A stretch of DNA of 64,000 bases, from contig NW_027488627.1 in the NCBI RefSeq assembly GCF_050948215.1, forward strand, positions 62,001 to 126,000, written 5' to 3'. This document shows positions 1 through 15,117 of the stretch, piece by piece. This stretch comes from Halictus rubicundus (taxonomy: Eukaryota; Arthropoda; Insecta; Hymenoptera; Halictidae). Every line of letters begins with the position of its first letter. Within the stretch, counting starts at the first letter, position 1. The position numbers were made by a program, and so were the translations under genes. A model generated the notes under the pieces. It was not told where the DNA came from and searched no databases. It saw only the letters and a list, made by a program, of their open reading frames with translations.

Positions 1-969
1 ATCCTATCCTCTATCCTATTCTATCCTTTATCCTATCGTATCCTCTATTCTATCACATCCTCTATCGTATCCTATCCTCTATCCTATTATATCCTATATC
101 CTATAATATCCTCTATCCTATTCTATCCTCTATCCTGTCGTATCGTCTGTGCTATACAATCCTCTGTCCTATCCTATCCTCTATCCTGTCGTATCGTCTG
201 TCCTATACAATCCTCTATCCTATCCTATCCTCTATCCTATCGTATCCTCTATCCTATCCCATCCTCTATCGTATCCTATCCTCTATCCTATCATATCCTA
301 TATCCTATAATATCCTCAATCCTATCCAATCCTCTATCCTACCCTCTATCCTATCCTCTATCCTACACTCTATCCTATCCTATCCTCTATCCTATCCTCT
401 ATCCTATCCTCTATCCTATCCTCTATCCTATCCTCTATCCTATAACCTATCCTATCCTATCCTCTATCCTATCCTATCCTCCATCCTATACAATCCTCTA
501 TGCTATCCAATCGTCTATCCTATAATTTCCTCTACAATATCCAATCCTCTATCCTATCCTCTATCCTATCCAATCGTCTATCCTATAATTTCCTCTATCC
601 TATCCTCGATCCTATCCTATCCTCTATCCTATTCATTCCTCTATCCTGTCCTATCCTCTATCCTATACAATCCTCTATCCTATCCTATCCTCTATCCTAT
701 CCTATCCTCAATCCTATTATCCACTATCCTATCCTATCCTCTATCCTGTCGTATCCTCTGTCCTTTCCTATCCTCTATCCTATCCTATCCTATCCCCTAT
801 CGTATCCTATCCTCTATCCTGTCGAATCCTCTGTCCTATCCTATCCTCTATCCTGTCGTATTGTCTGTCCTATCCAATCCTCTATCCTATCCTATCCTCT
901 ATCCTATCCAATCCTCTATCCTATCCTATCCTCTATCCTATCCTGTCCTATATCCTATCCTATTGTCTA

Positions 970-2340
970 TCCTATACTATCCTCTAACCTATCCTATCCT
1001 CTATCCTCTCCTACCCTCTATCCTATCGTATCCTCTGTCCTATCCTATCCTATCCTCTAACCTATCCAATCCTGTATCCTATCCTATCCACTATCCTATC
1101 GTATCCTCTATCCTATCCCGACCTGTATCCTATCCTATCCTCAATCCTATCGTATCCTCTATCCGATCCTATCCTCTATCCTATCCTATCCTGTATCCTC
1201 TATCCTCTATCCTATCCTATCCTCTATGCTATCCTATCCTCTATCCTATCATATCCTATATCCTATCATATCCTCAATCTCACCCTATACCCTATCCTAT
1301 CCTATACTCTATCCTATCCCATCCTCTATCGTATCCTATCCTCTATCCTATCCTATCCTATATCCTATCCCATCCTCTCTCCTATCCTATTATCTATCCT
1401 ATCCTATCCTCAATCCTATCCTATCCTCAATCTTACCCTATACCCTATCCCATCCTATACTCTATCCTATCCCATCCTCTATCGTATCCTATACTCTATC
1501 CTATCCTATCCTCTATCCTATCCTATCCTCTATCCTATCCTATCCTCTATCCTATCCAATCCTCTATCCTATCCTATCCTCTATCCTATCCTGTACTCTA
1601 TCCTATCCTATCCTCAATCCTACCCTATCCCCTATCATATCCTAACCTCTATCCTATCCTATCCTCTATCCTATCCAATCCTCTAACCTATCCAATCCTC
1701 TATCCTATCCTAACCTCTATCCTATCCTGTACTCTATCCTATACTATCCTCTAACCTATCATATCCTCTATCCTCTCCTACCCTCTATCCTATCGTATCC
1801 TCTGTCCTATCCTATCCTATCCTCTAACCTATCCAATCCTGTATCCTATCCTATCCACTATCCTATCGTATCCTCTATCCTATCCCGACCTGTATCCTAT
1901 CCTATCCTCAATCCTATCGTATCCTCTATCCGATCCTATCCCGACCTGTATCCTATCCTATCCTCAATCCTATCGTATCCTCTATCCGATCCTATCCTCT
2001 ATCCTATCCTATCCTCTATCCTATCATATCCTCAATCCTATCCTATCCTCAATCTCACCCTATACCCTATCCTATCCTATACTCTAACCTATCCCATCCT
2101 CTATCGTATCCTATCCTCTATCCTATCCTATCCTATATCCTATCCCATCCTCTCTCCTATCCTATTATCTATCCTATCCTATCCTCAATCCTATCCTATC
2201 CTCAATCTTACCCTATACCCTATCCTATCCTATACTCTATCCTATCCCATCCTCTATCGTATCCTATACTCTATCCTATCCTATCCTCTATCCTATCCTA
2301 TCCTCTATCCTATCCTATCCTCTATCCTATCCTCTATCCT
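970..2340 (+). repeat. Tandem duplication, about 0.77 kb offset
   Basis: The rare step ATACTATCCTCTAACC at 974 recurs at 1741 (offset 767). CAATCTCACC at 1275 recurs at 2050 and CAATCTTACC at 1428 recurs at 2203 (offset 775). The second copy carries a short internal duplication of the CCCGACCTGTA step near 1890-1950, which explains part of the shift. Confidence 0.7.
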
Positions 2341-3477
2341 ATCCTATCCTGTATCCTATCCAATCCCCTATCCTATCCTCTATTCCATTCCTACCCTCTA
2401 TCCTATCCTATCCTCTATCCTATCCTATCCTCTATTCTATCCTATCCTCAATCCTACCCTATCCCCTATCCTATCCTAACCTCTATCCTATCCTATCCTC
2501 TATCCTATCCAATACTCTATCCTATCCTATCCTCTATCCTATCCTGTACTCTATCCTATCCTATCGTCTATCCTACAATATCCCCTATCCTATCCAATCC
2601 TCTATCCTATCCTCTATCCTGTCCTCTATCCTATTCTATCCTCAATGCTATCCTGTATCCTATCCAATCCTCTATCCTATCCTCTATCCTATCCTATCCT
2701 CTATCCTATTCTATCCTCTATCCTATCGTATCCTCTATCCTATCCTATCATCTATCCTATCGTATCCTCTTTCCTATCCCATCCTCAAACGTATCCTATC
2801 CTCTATCCTATCCTATCCTATATCCTATAATATCCACTATCCTATCCCATCCTCTAACGAATCCTATCCATTATCCTATCCTATCCTCTATCCTGTCGTA
2901 TCCTCTGGCCTATCCTATCCTCTATCCTGTCGTATCGTCCGTGCTATACAATCCTCTGTCCTATCCTATCCTCTATCCTTTCGTATCGTCTGTCCTATAC
3001 AATCCTCTATCCTATCCTATCCTCTATCCTATCGTATCCTCTATCCTATACAATCGTCTATCCTATCCTATCCTCTATCCTATCCTCTATCCTATCCTAT
3101 CCTCTATCCTATCCTATCCTCTATCCTATCCTATACTCTATCCTATCCTATCCTCTATTCCATCCTATCCTCAATCCTACCCTATCCCCTAACCTATCCT
3201 AACCTCTATCCTATCCTATCCTCTATCCTATCCAATCCTCTCTCCTATCCTATCCTCTATCCTATCCTGTACTCTATCCTATCCTATTGTCAATCCTATA
3301 CTATCCTCTAACCTATCCTATCCTCTATCCTATGCTATCCTGAAATCCTGTATCCTCCATCCTATCCTATCCTCTATCCTATCCTATCCTCAATCCTATC
3401 GTATCCTCTATCCTATCCTATCGTCTATCCTATAATATCCACTATATTATCCAATCCTCTATTCTATCCTCTATCCT

Positions 3478-4080
3478 ATGCTCTATCCTATCCTATCCTC
3501 TATCCTACAATATCCGCTATTCTATCCAATCCTCTATCGTATAATATCCTCTATCCTATCCGATACTCTATCCTATCGTATTATCTGCCCTAACCTATCC
3601 TCTATCCTATCCTATCCTCAATCCTATCCTGTCCTCAATCTTACCCTATACCCTATCCTATCCTATACTCTATCCTATCCCATCCTCTATCGTATCCTAT
3701 CCTCTATCCTATCTTATCCTCTATCCTATCTTATACTCTATCATACCCTATCCTTTATCCAAGCCTATCCTCAATCCTATCCCATACTCTATCCTATCCT
3801 ATCCTCTATCCTATATAATCCTCTATCCTATCCTATCCTCTATCCCATCGTATCCTCTATCCTATCCCATCCTTTATCGTATCCTATCCTCCATCCTATC
3901 CTATCCTATATCCTATAATATCCTCTATCCTATCCTCTATCCTATCCAATCCTCTATTCTATAATATCCTCTATCCTATCCAATCCTCTATCCTATCCTC
4001 TATCCTATCTTATCCTCTATCCTACAATATCCTCTAACCTATCCTATCCTATCCTCCATCCTATCCTATCCTCTATCGTG
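3478..4080 (+). repeat. Block repeated 7,713 bp downstream
   Basis: The block starting at 3478 reappears at 11191 with only a few substitutions, including rare steps such as CCAAGCCTA and GTATTATCTG. The two copies are not adjacent. Other duplicated blocks lie between them, suggesting nested rounds of duplication. Confidence 0.75.
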
Positions 4081-5379
4081 TCGTATCCTCTATCCTATCG
4101 TATCCTCTATCCTATACCATCCTCTTTCCTATCCTATCCTCTATCCTATCCTATCCTCTATCCTATAATATCCTCTATCCTAACCTATCCTCTATCCTAT
4201 AATATCCTCTATCCTATCCAATCCCCTATCCTATCCTCAATCCTATCCTATCCCCTATCTTATCCTATCCTATCCTGTCCTCTAACCTATCCTATCCTCT
4301 ATCCTATCCTACACTATGTCCTATCCTATCCTCTATCCCATCCTATCCTCTATCCTATCCTCTATCCTATCGTATCCTCTATCCTATCCCATCCTCTATC
4401 CTATCCTATCGTCTATCCTATAATATCCTCTATCCTATCGAATCCTCTATCGTATCCTCTATGATATTCTCTATCCTATCCTCTATCCTATCCTATCCTC
4501 AATGCTATCCTGTATCCTATCCAATCCTCTATCCTATCCTATCATCTATCCTACCGTATCCTCTTTCCTATCCCATCCTCAACCGTATCCTATCCTCTAT
4601 CCTATCCTATCCTATATCCTATAATATCCTCTATCCTATCCCATCCTCTAACGTATCCTATCCCCTATCCTATCCTATCCCCTATCCTATCCTATCCTCT
4701 ATCCTATACAATCCTCTATCCTCTCCTATCCTCTATCCTATACAATCCTCTATCCTATCCTATCCTCTATCCTATCGTGTATCCTCCATCCTATATCATC
4801 CTCTATCGTATCCTATCCTCTATCCTATCATATCCTATATCCTATAATATCCTCAATCCTATCCAATCATCTATCCTACCCTCTATCCTATCCTCTATCC
4901 TATCCTATCCTCAATCCTATCCTATCCCCTATCCTATCCTATCCTCTGTCCTGTCGAATCCTCTGTCCTATCCTATCCTCTATCCTGGCGTATCGTCTGT
5001 CATATCCTATCCTCTATCCTATCCTCTACTCTACCGTCTATCCTATAATATCCAATATCCTATCCAATCCTCTATCCTATCCTCTGTCCTATCCTATCCT
5101 CTTTCCTATCCTATCCTATTCTCTATTTTATACTATCCTCTAACCTATCCTATCCTCAATCCTATCCTATCCCCTATCCTATCCTATCCTCAATCCTACC
5201 CTATCCCCTATCCTATCCTATCCTCTATCCTATCCTATCCCCTATCCTATCCTATCCTCTATCCTATCCTATCCTCTATCCTATCCAATCCTCTATCCTA
5301 TCCTATCCTCTATTCTATCCTGTCCTATATCCTATCCAATCCTCTATCCTATCCCATCCTCTATCCTATCCTGTCCTAT

Positions 5380-8300
5380 ATCCTATCCTATTGTCTATCC
5401 TATACTATCCTCTAACCTATCATATCCTCTATCCTCTCCTACCCTCTATCCTATCGTATCCTCTGTCCTATCCTATCCTATCCTCTAACCTATCCAATCC
5501 TGTATCCTATCCTATCCACTATCCTATCGTATCCTCTATCCGATCCTATCCTCTATCCTATCCTATCCTCTATCCTATCCTATCCTCTATCCTATCCTAT
5601 CTTCTATCCTATCCTATCCTCAATCCTATCCTATCCTATATCCTATAATATCCTCTATCGTATCCTATACTCTATCCTATCCTATCCTCTATCCTATCCT
5701 ATCCTCTATCCTATCCTATCCTCTATCCTATCCTATCCTCTATGCTATCCTATCCTCTTTCCTATCCCATCCTCAAACGTATCCTATCCTCTATCCTATC
5801 CTATCCTATATCCTATAATATCCTCTATCCTATCCCATCCTCTAACGAATCCTATCCATTATCCTATCCTATCCTCTATCCTGTCGTATCCTCTGTCCTA
5901 TCCTATCCTCTATCCTGTCGTATCGTCCGTGCTATACAATCCTCTGTCCTATCCTATCCTCTATCCTGTCGTATCGTCTGTCCTGTACAATCCTCTATCC
6001 TATCCTATCCTCTATCCTATCGTATCCTCTATCCTATCCCATCCTCTATCGTATCCTATCCTCTATCCTATCATATCCTATATCCTATAATACCCTCAAA
6101 CTTATCCAATCCTCTATCCTACCCTCTATCCTATCCTCTATCCTATCCTCTATCCTATCCTCTAGCCTATCCCCTATCCTATCCCATCCTCTTTCCTATC
6201 CTATCCTCTATCCTATATAATCCTCTATCCTATCCTATCCTCTATCCTATCCTCTATCCTATCCTTTCCTCTATCCTATTCTCTATCCTATCCTCTATCC
6301 TATCCCCTATCCTATCCTATCCTCTATCCTATCCTATCCTCTATCCTATACAATCCTCTATCCTATCCTATCCTCTATCCTGTCGTATTCTCTATCCTAT
6401 ACTATCCTGAATCCTATCCTATCCCCTATCCTATCCTATCCTCTATCCTATCCTATCCTCTATCCTATCCAATCCTCTATCCTATCCTATCCTCTATCCT
6501 ATCCTGTCCTATATCCTATCCAATCCTCTATCCTATCCCATCCTCTATCCTATCCTGTCCTATATCCTATCCTCTTGTCTATCCTATACTATCCTCTAAC
6601 CTATCATATCCTCTATCCTCTCCTACCCTCTATCCTATCGTATCCTCTGTCCTATCCTATCCTATCCTCTAACCTATCCAATCCTGTATCCTATCCTATC
6701 CACTATCCTATCGTATCCTCTATCCGATCCTATCCTCTATCCTATCCTATCCTCTATCCTATCCGAATCCTCTATCCTATCCTATCCTCTATCCTATCCT
6801 ATCCTCAATCCTATCCTATCCTATATCCTATAATATCCTCTATCGTATCCTATACTCTATCCTATCCTATCCTCAATCCTATCCTATCCCCTATCCTATC
6901 CTATCCTCTGTCCTGTCGAATCCTCTGTCCTATCCTATCCTCTATCCTGTCGTATCGTCTGTCCTATCCTATCCTCTATCCTATCCTCTACTCTACCGTC
7001 TATCCTATAATATCCAATATCCTATCCAATCCTCTATCCTATCCTCTGTCCTATCCTATCCTCTTTCCTATCCTATCCTATTCTCTATTTTATACTATCC
7101 TCTAACCTATCCTATCCTCCATCCTATCCCATCCTCTATCGTATCCTATCCTCTATCCTATCCTATCCCCTATCCTATCCTATCCTCTATCCTATCCTAT
7201 CCTCTATCCTATCCAATCCTCTATCCTATCCTATCCTCTATCCTATCCTGTCCTGTATCCTATCCAATCCTCTATCCTATCCCATCATCTATCCTATCCT
7301 GTCCTATATCCTATCCTATTGTCTATCCTATACTATCCTCTAACCTATCATATCCTCTATCCTCTCCTACCCTCTATCCTATCGTATCCTCTGTCCTATC
7401 CTATCCTATCCTCTAACCTATCCAATCCTGTATCCTATCCTATCCACTATCCTATCGTATCCTCTATCCGATCCTATCCTCTATCCTATCCTATCCTCTA
7501 TCCTATCCTATCCTCTATCCTATCCTATCCTCTATCCTATCCTATCCTCAATCCTATCCGATCCTATATCCTATAATATCCTCTATCGTATCCTATACTC
7601 TATCCTATCCTATCCTCTATCCTATCCTATCCTCTATCCTATCCTATCCTCTATCCTATCCTATCCTCTATCCTATCCTTTCCTCTATCCTATTCTCTAT
7701 CCTATCCTCTATCCTATAACCTATCCTATCCTATCCTCTATCCTATCCTATCCTCTATCCTATACAATCCTCTATCCTATCCTATCCTCTATCCTGTCGT
7801 ATTCTCTATCCTATACTATCCTGAATCCTATCCTATCCCCTATCCTATCCTATCCTCTAACCTGTCGTATCCTCTATCCTATCCTATCATCTATCCTATC
7901 GTATCCTCTTTCCTATCCCATCCTCAAACGTATCCTATCCTCTATCCTATCCTATCCTATATCCTATAATATCCTCTATCCTATCCCATCCTCTAACGAA
8001 TCCTATCCATTATCCTATCCTATCCTCTATCCTGTCGTATCGTCCGTGCTATACAATCCTCTGTCCTATCCTATCCTCTATCCTGTCGTATCGTCTGTCC
8101 TGTACAATCCTCTATCCTATCCTATCCTCTATCCTATCGTATCCTCTATCCTATCCCATCCTCTATCGTATCCTATCCTCTATCCTATCATATCCTATAT
8201 CCTATAATATCCTCAAACTTATCCAATCCTCTATCCTACCCTCAATCCTATCCTCTATCCTATCCTCTATCCTATCCTCTAGCCTATCCCCTATCCTATC

Positions 8301-11300
8301 CCATCCTCTTTCCTATCCTATCCTCTATCCTATATAATCCTCTATCCTATCCTATCCTCTATCCTATCCTCTATCCTATCCTTTCCTCTATCCTATTCTC
8401 TATCCTATCCTCTATCCTATCCCCTATCCTATCCTATCCTCTATCCTATCCTATCCTCTATCCTATACAATCCTCTATCCTATCCTATCCTCTATCCTGT
8501 CGTATTCTCTATCCTATACTATCCTGAATCCTATCCTATCCCCTATCCTATCCTATCCTCTATCCTATCCTATCCTCTATCCTATCCAATCCTCTATCCT
8601 ATCCTATCCTCTATCCTATCCTGTCCTATATCCTATCCAATCCTCTATCCTATCCCATCCTCTATCCTATCCTGTCCTATATCCTATCCTCTTGTCTATC
8701 CTATACTATCCTCTAACCTATCATATCCTCTATCCTCTCCTACCCTCTATCCTATCGTATCCTCTGTCCTATCCTATCCTATCCTCTAACCTATCCAATC
8801 CTGTATCCTATCCTATCCACTATCCTATCGTATCCTCTATCCGATCCTATCCTCTATCCTATCCTATCCTCTATCCTATCCTATCCTCTATCCTGTCCTA
8901 TCCTCAATCCTATCCTATCCTATATCCTATAATATCCTCTATCGTATCCTATACTCTATCCTATCCTATCCTCAATCCTATCCTATCCCCTATCCTATCC
9001 TATCCTCTGTCCTGTCGAATCCTCTGTCCTATCCTATCCTCTATCCTGTCGTATCGTCTGTCCTAACCTATCCTCTATCCTATCCTCTACTCTACCGTCT
9101 ATCCTATAATATCCAATATCCTATCCAATCCTCTATCCTATCCTATGTCCTATCCTATCCTCTTTCCTATCCTATCCTATTCTCTATTTTATACTATCCT
9201 CTAACCTATCCTATCCTCCATCCTATCCCATCCTCTATCGTATCCTATCCTCTATCCTATCCTATCCCCTATCCTATCCTATCCTCTATCCTATCCTATC
9301 CTCTATCCTATCCAATCCTCTATCCTATCCTATCCTCTATCCTATCCTGTCCTATATCCTATCCAATCCTCTATCCTATCCCATCCTCTATCCAATCCTG
9401 TCGTATATCCTATCCTATTCTCTATCCTATACTATCCTCTAACCTATCATATCCTCTATCCTCTCCTACCCTCTATCCTATCGTATCCTCTGTCCTATCC
9501 TATCCTATCCTCTAACCTATCCAATCCTGTATCCTATCCTATCCACTATCCTATCGTATCCTCTATCCGATCCTATCCTCTATCCTATCCTATCCTCTAT
9601 CCTATCCTATCCTCTATCCTATCCTATCCTCTATCCTATCCTATCCTCAATCCTATCCTATCCTATATCCTATAATATACTCTATCGTATCCTATACTCT
9701 ATCCTATCCTATCCTCTATCCTATCCTATCCTCTATCCTATCCTATCCTCTATCCTATCCTATCCTCTATCCTATCCTATCCCCTAGCCTATCCTATCCT
9801 CTATCCTATCCTATCCTCTATCCTATCCAATCCTCTATCCTATCCTATCCTCTATCCTATCCTGTCCTATATCCTATCCAATCCTCTATCCTATCCCATC
9901 CTCTATCCTATCCTGTCCTATATCCTATCCTATTGTCTATCCTATACTATCCTCTAACCTATCATATCCTCTATCCTCTCCTACCCTCTATCCTATCGTA
10001 TCCTCTGTCCTATCCTATCCTATCCTCTAACCTATCCAATCCTGTATCCTATCCTATCCACTATCCTATCGTATCCTCTATCCGATCCTATCCTCTATCC
10101 TATCCTATCCTCTATCCTATCCTATCCTCTATCCTATCCTATCCTCTATCCTATCCTATCCTCAATCCTATCCTATCCTATATCCTATATATCCTCTATC
10201 GTATCCTATACTCTATCCTATCCTATCCTCTATCCTATCCTATCCTCTATCCTATCCTATCCTCTATCCTATCCTATCCTCTATGCTATCCTATCCTCTA
10301 TCCTATCATATCCTCAATCCTATCCTATCCTCAATCTCACCCTATACCCTATCCTATCCTATACTCTAACCTATCCCATCCTCTATCGTATCCTATCCTC
10401 TATCCTATCCTATCCTATATCCTATCCCATCCTCTCTCCTATCCTATTATCTATCCTATCCTATCCTCAATCTTACCCTATACCCTATCCTATCCTATAC
10501 TCTATCCTATCCCATCCTCTATCGTATCCTATACTCTATCCTATCCTATCCTCTATCCTATCCTATCCTCTATCCTATCCTATCCTCTATCCTATCCTCT
10601 ATCCTATCCTTTCCTCTATCCTATTCTCTATCCTATCCTCTATCCTATAACCTATCCTATCCTATCCTCTATCCTATCCTATCCTCTATCCTATACAATC
10701 CTCTATCCTATCCTATCCTCTATCCTGTCGTATTCTCTATCCTATACTATCCTGAATCCTATCCTATCCTCTATCCTATCCTATCCTCTATCCTATCCTA
10801 TCCTGTATCCTATCCAATCCCCTATCCTATCCTCTATCCTATCCTATCCTCTATCCTATCCTATCCTCTATCCTATCCTATCCTCAATCCTACCCTATCC
10901 CCTATCCTATCCTAACCTCTATCCTATCCTATCCTCTATCCTATCCAATCCTCTATCCTATCCTATCCTCTATCCTATCCTGTACTCTATCCTATCCTAT
11001 TGTCTATCCTATACTATCCTCTAACCTATCCTATCCTCTATCCTATGCTAAATTGAAATCCTGTATCCTCCATCCTATCCTATCCTCTATCCTATCCTAT
11101 CCTCAATCCTATCGTATCCTCTATCCTATCCTATCGTCTATCCTATAATATCCACTATATTATCCAATCCTCTATTCTATCCTCTATCCTATGCTCTATC
11201 CTATCCTATCCTCTATCCTACAATATCCGCTATTCTATCCAATCCTCTATCGTATAATATCCTCTATCCTATCCGATACTCTATCCTATCGTATTATCTG

Positions 11301-13010
11301 TCCTAACCTATCCTCTATCCTATCCTATCCTCAATCCTATCCTGTCCTCAATCTTACCCTATACCCTACCCTATCCTATACTCTATCCTATCCCATCCTC
11401 TATCGTATCCTATCCTCTATCCTATCCTATCCTCTATCCTATCTTATACTCTATCATACCCTATCCTTTATCCAAGCCTATTCTCAATCCTATCCCATAC
11501 TCTATCCTATCCTATCCTCTATCCTATATAATCCTCTATCCTATCCTATCCTCTATCCCATCGTATCCTCTATCCTATACCATCCTTTATCGTATCCTAT
11601 CCTCTATCCTATCCTATCCTATATCCTATAATATCCTCTATCCTATCCTCTATCCTATGCAATCCTCTATTCTATAATATCCTCTATCCTATCCAATCCT
11701 CTATCCTATCCTCTATCCTATCTTATCCTCTATCCTACAATATCCTCTAACCTATCCTATCCTATCCTCCATCCTATCCTATCCTCTATCGTGTCGTATC
11801 CTCTATCCTATCGTATCCTCTATCCTATCGTATCCTCAATGCTATCCTGTATCCTATCCAATCCTCTATCCTATCCTATCATCTATCCTATCGTATCCTC
11901 TTTCCTATCCCATCCTCAACCGTATCCTATCCTCTATCCTATCCTATCCTATATCCTATAATATCCTCTATCCTATCCCATCCTCTAACGTATCCTATCC
12001 CCTATCCTATCCTATCCTCTATCCTATCCTATCCTCTATCCTATACAATCCTCTATCCTCTCCTGTCCTCTATCCTATACAATCCTCTATCCTATCCTAT
12101 CCTCTATCCTATCGTATCCTCCATCCTATCCCATCCTCTATCGTATCCTATCCTCTATCCTATCATATCCTATATCCTATAATATCCTCAATCCTATCCA
12201 ATCATCTATCCTACCCTCTATCCTATCCTCTATCCTATCCTATCCTCAATCCTATCCTATCCCCTATCCTATCCTATCCTCTGTCCTGTCGAATCCTCTG
12301 TCCTATCCTATCCTCTATCCTGTCGTATCGTCTGTCCTATCCTATCCTCTATCCTATCTTCTACTCTATCGTCTATCCTATATTATCCAATATCCTATCC
12401 AATCCTCTATCCTATCCTCTATCCTATCCTCTGTCCTATCCTATCCTCTTTCCTATCCTATCCTATTCTCTATTTTATACTATCCTCTAACCTATCCTAT
12501 CCTCAATCCTATCCTATCCCCTATCCTATCCTATCCTCAATCCTACCCTATCCCCTATCCTATCCTATCCTCTATCCTATCCTATCCCCTATCCTATCCT
12601 ATCCTCTATCCTATCCTATCCTCTATCCTATCCAATCCTCTATCCTATCCTATTCTCTATCCTATCCTATCCTCTATGCTATCCTATCCTCTATCCTATC
12701 ATATCCTCTATCCTATCCTGTCCTATATCCTATCCTATTGTCTATCCTATACTATCCTCTAACCTATCATATCCTCTATCCTCTCCTACCCTCTATCCTA
12801 TCGTATCCTCTGTCCTATCCTATCCTATCCTCTAACCTATCCAATCCTGTATCCTATCCTATCCACTATCCTATCGTATCCTCTATCCGATCCTATCCTC
12901 TATCCTATCCTATCCTCTATCCTATCCTATCCTCTATCCTATCCTATCCTCTATCCTATCCTATCCTATCCTATCCTATATCCTATAATATCCTCTATCG
13001 TATCCTATAC
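5380..13010 (+). repeat. Zone with a shared block of about 260 bp present at least six times
   Basis: A block that opens with TATACTATCCTCTAACC, followed by TCATATCC, CTCTCCTACCC and later CCTGTATCC and CCACTATCC steps, starts near 5391, 6575, 7319, 8692, 9933 and 12738. A further copy is near 9425. Spacings are uneven (744 to 2805 bp). The 6.6-7.1 and 8.7-9.2 kb stretches match over a longer distance at an offset of about 2.1 kb with small indels. This is a higher-order repeat of irregular period. Confidence 0.75.
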
Positions 13011-13096
13011 TCTATCCTATCCTATCCTCTATCCTATCCTATCCTCTATCCTATCCTATCCTCTATCCTATCCTATCCTCTAACCTATCCTATCCT

Positions 13097-15117
13097 GTAT
13101 CCTATCCAATCCCCTATCCTATCCTCTATCCTATGCTATCTTCTATCCGATCCTATCCTCTATCCTATCCTATCCTATATCCTGTATCCTCTATCCTATC
13201 CTGTCCTCTATGCTATCCTATCCTCTATCCTATCATGTCCTCAATCCTATCCTATCCTCAATCTCACCCTATACCCTATCCTATCCTATACTCTATCCTA
13301 TCCCATCCTCTATCGTATCCTATCCTCTATCCTATCCTATCCTATATCCTATCCCATCCTCTATCGTATCCTATACTCTATCCTATCCTATCCTCTATCC
13401 TATCCTATCCTCTATCCTATCCTATCCTCTATCCTATCGTATCCTCCATCCTATCCCATCCTCTATCGTATCCTATCCTCTATCCTATCATATCCTATAT
13501 CCTATAATATCCTCAATCCTATCCAATCATCTATCCTACCCTCTATCCTATCCTCTATCCTATCCTATCCTCAATCCTATCCTATCCCCTATCCTATCCT
13601 ATCCTCTGTCCTGTCGAATCCTCTGTCCTATCCTATCCTCTATCCTGTCGTATCGTCTGTCCTATCCTATCCTCTATCCTATCTTCTACTCTATCGTCTA
13701 TCCTATATTATCCAATATCCTATCCAATCCTCTATCCTATCCTCTATCCTATCCTCTGTCCTATCCTATCCTCTTTCCTATCCTATCCTATTCTCTATTT
13801 TATACTATCCTCTAACCTATCCTATCCTCAATCCTATCCTATCCCCTATCCTATCCTATCCTCAATCCTACCCTATCCCCTATCCTATCCTATCCTCTAT
13901 CCTATCCTATCCCCTATCCTATCCTATCCTCTATCCTATCCTATCCTCTATCCTATCCAATCCTCTATCCTATCCTATTCTCTATCCTATCCTATCCTCT
14001 ATGCTATCCTATCCTCTATCCTATCATATCCTCAATCCTATCCTATCCTCAATCTCACCCTATACCCTATCCTATCCTATACTCTATCCTATCCCATCCT
14101 CTATCGTATCCTATCCTCTATCCTATCCTATCCTCTATCCTATCCTATCCTCTATCCTATCCTATCCTGTATCCTATCCTATCCTGTATCCTATCCAATC
14201 CCCTATCCTATCCTCTATGCTATCCTATCCTCTATCCTATCCTATCCTCTATCCTATCCTATCCTCTATCCTATCCTATCCTCTATTCTATTCTATCCTC
14301 ATTCCTACCCTATCCCCTATCCTATCCTAACCTCTATCCTATCCTATCCTCTATCCTATCCAATCCTCTATCCTATCCTATCCTCTATCCTATCCTGTAC
14401 TCTATCCTATCCTATTGTCTATCCTATACTATCCTCTAACCTATCCTATCCTCTATCCTATCCTATCCTGAAATCCTGTATCCTCCATCCTATCCTATCC
14501 TCTATCCTATCCTATCCTCAATCCTATCGTATCCTCGATCCTATCCTATCGTCTATCCTATCCTATCCTCTATCCTATAATATCCTCTATCCTAACCTAT
14601 CCTCTATCCTATAATATCCTCTATCCTATCCAATCCCCTATCCTATCCTCAATCCTATCCTATCCCCTATCTTATCCTATCCTATGCTGTCCTCTAACCT
14701 ATCCTATCCTCTATCCTATCCTACACTATGTCCTATCCTATCCTCTATCCCATCCTATCCTCTATCCTATCCTATCCTCTATCCTATCGTATCCTCTATC
14801 CTATCCCATCCTCTATCCTATCCTATCCTCTATCCTACAATATCCGCTTTTCTATCCAATCCTCTATCGTATAATATCCTCTATCCTATCCAATCCTCTA
14901 TCCTATCCTCTATCCTATCTTATCCTCTATCCTACAATATCCTCTAACCTATCCTATCCTACCTCCATCCTATCCTATCCTCTATCGTGTCGTATCCTCT
15001 ATCCTATCGTATCCTCTATCCTATACGATCCTCTTTCCTATCCTATCCTCTATCCTATCCTATCCTCTATCCCATAATATCCTCTATCCTAACCTATCCT
15101 CTATCCTATAATATCCT
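13097..15117 (+). repeat. 2,021-bp tandem duplication, copy 1
   Basis: Matches 15118-17138 at a constant offset of 2,021 bp. Landmarks include CTATGCTATCTTCTATCCGA at 13131 and 15152. A few substitutions separate the copies, for example CCTGTCC near 13200 against CCTATCC in copy 2. The left boundary was set where the two sequences first disagree. Confidence 0.85.
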
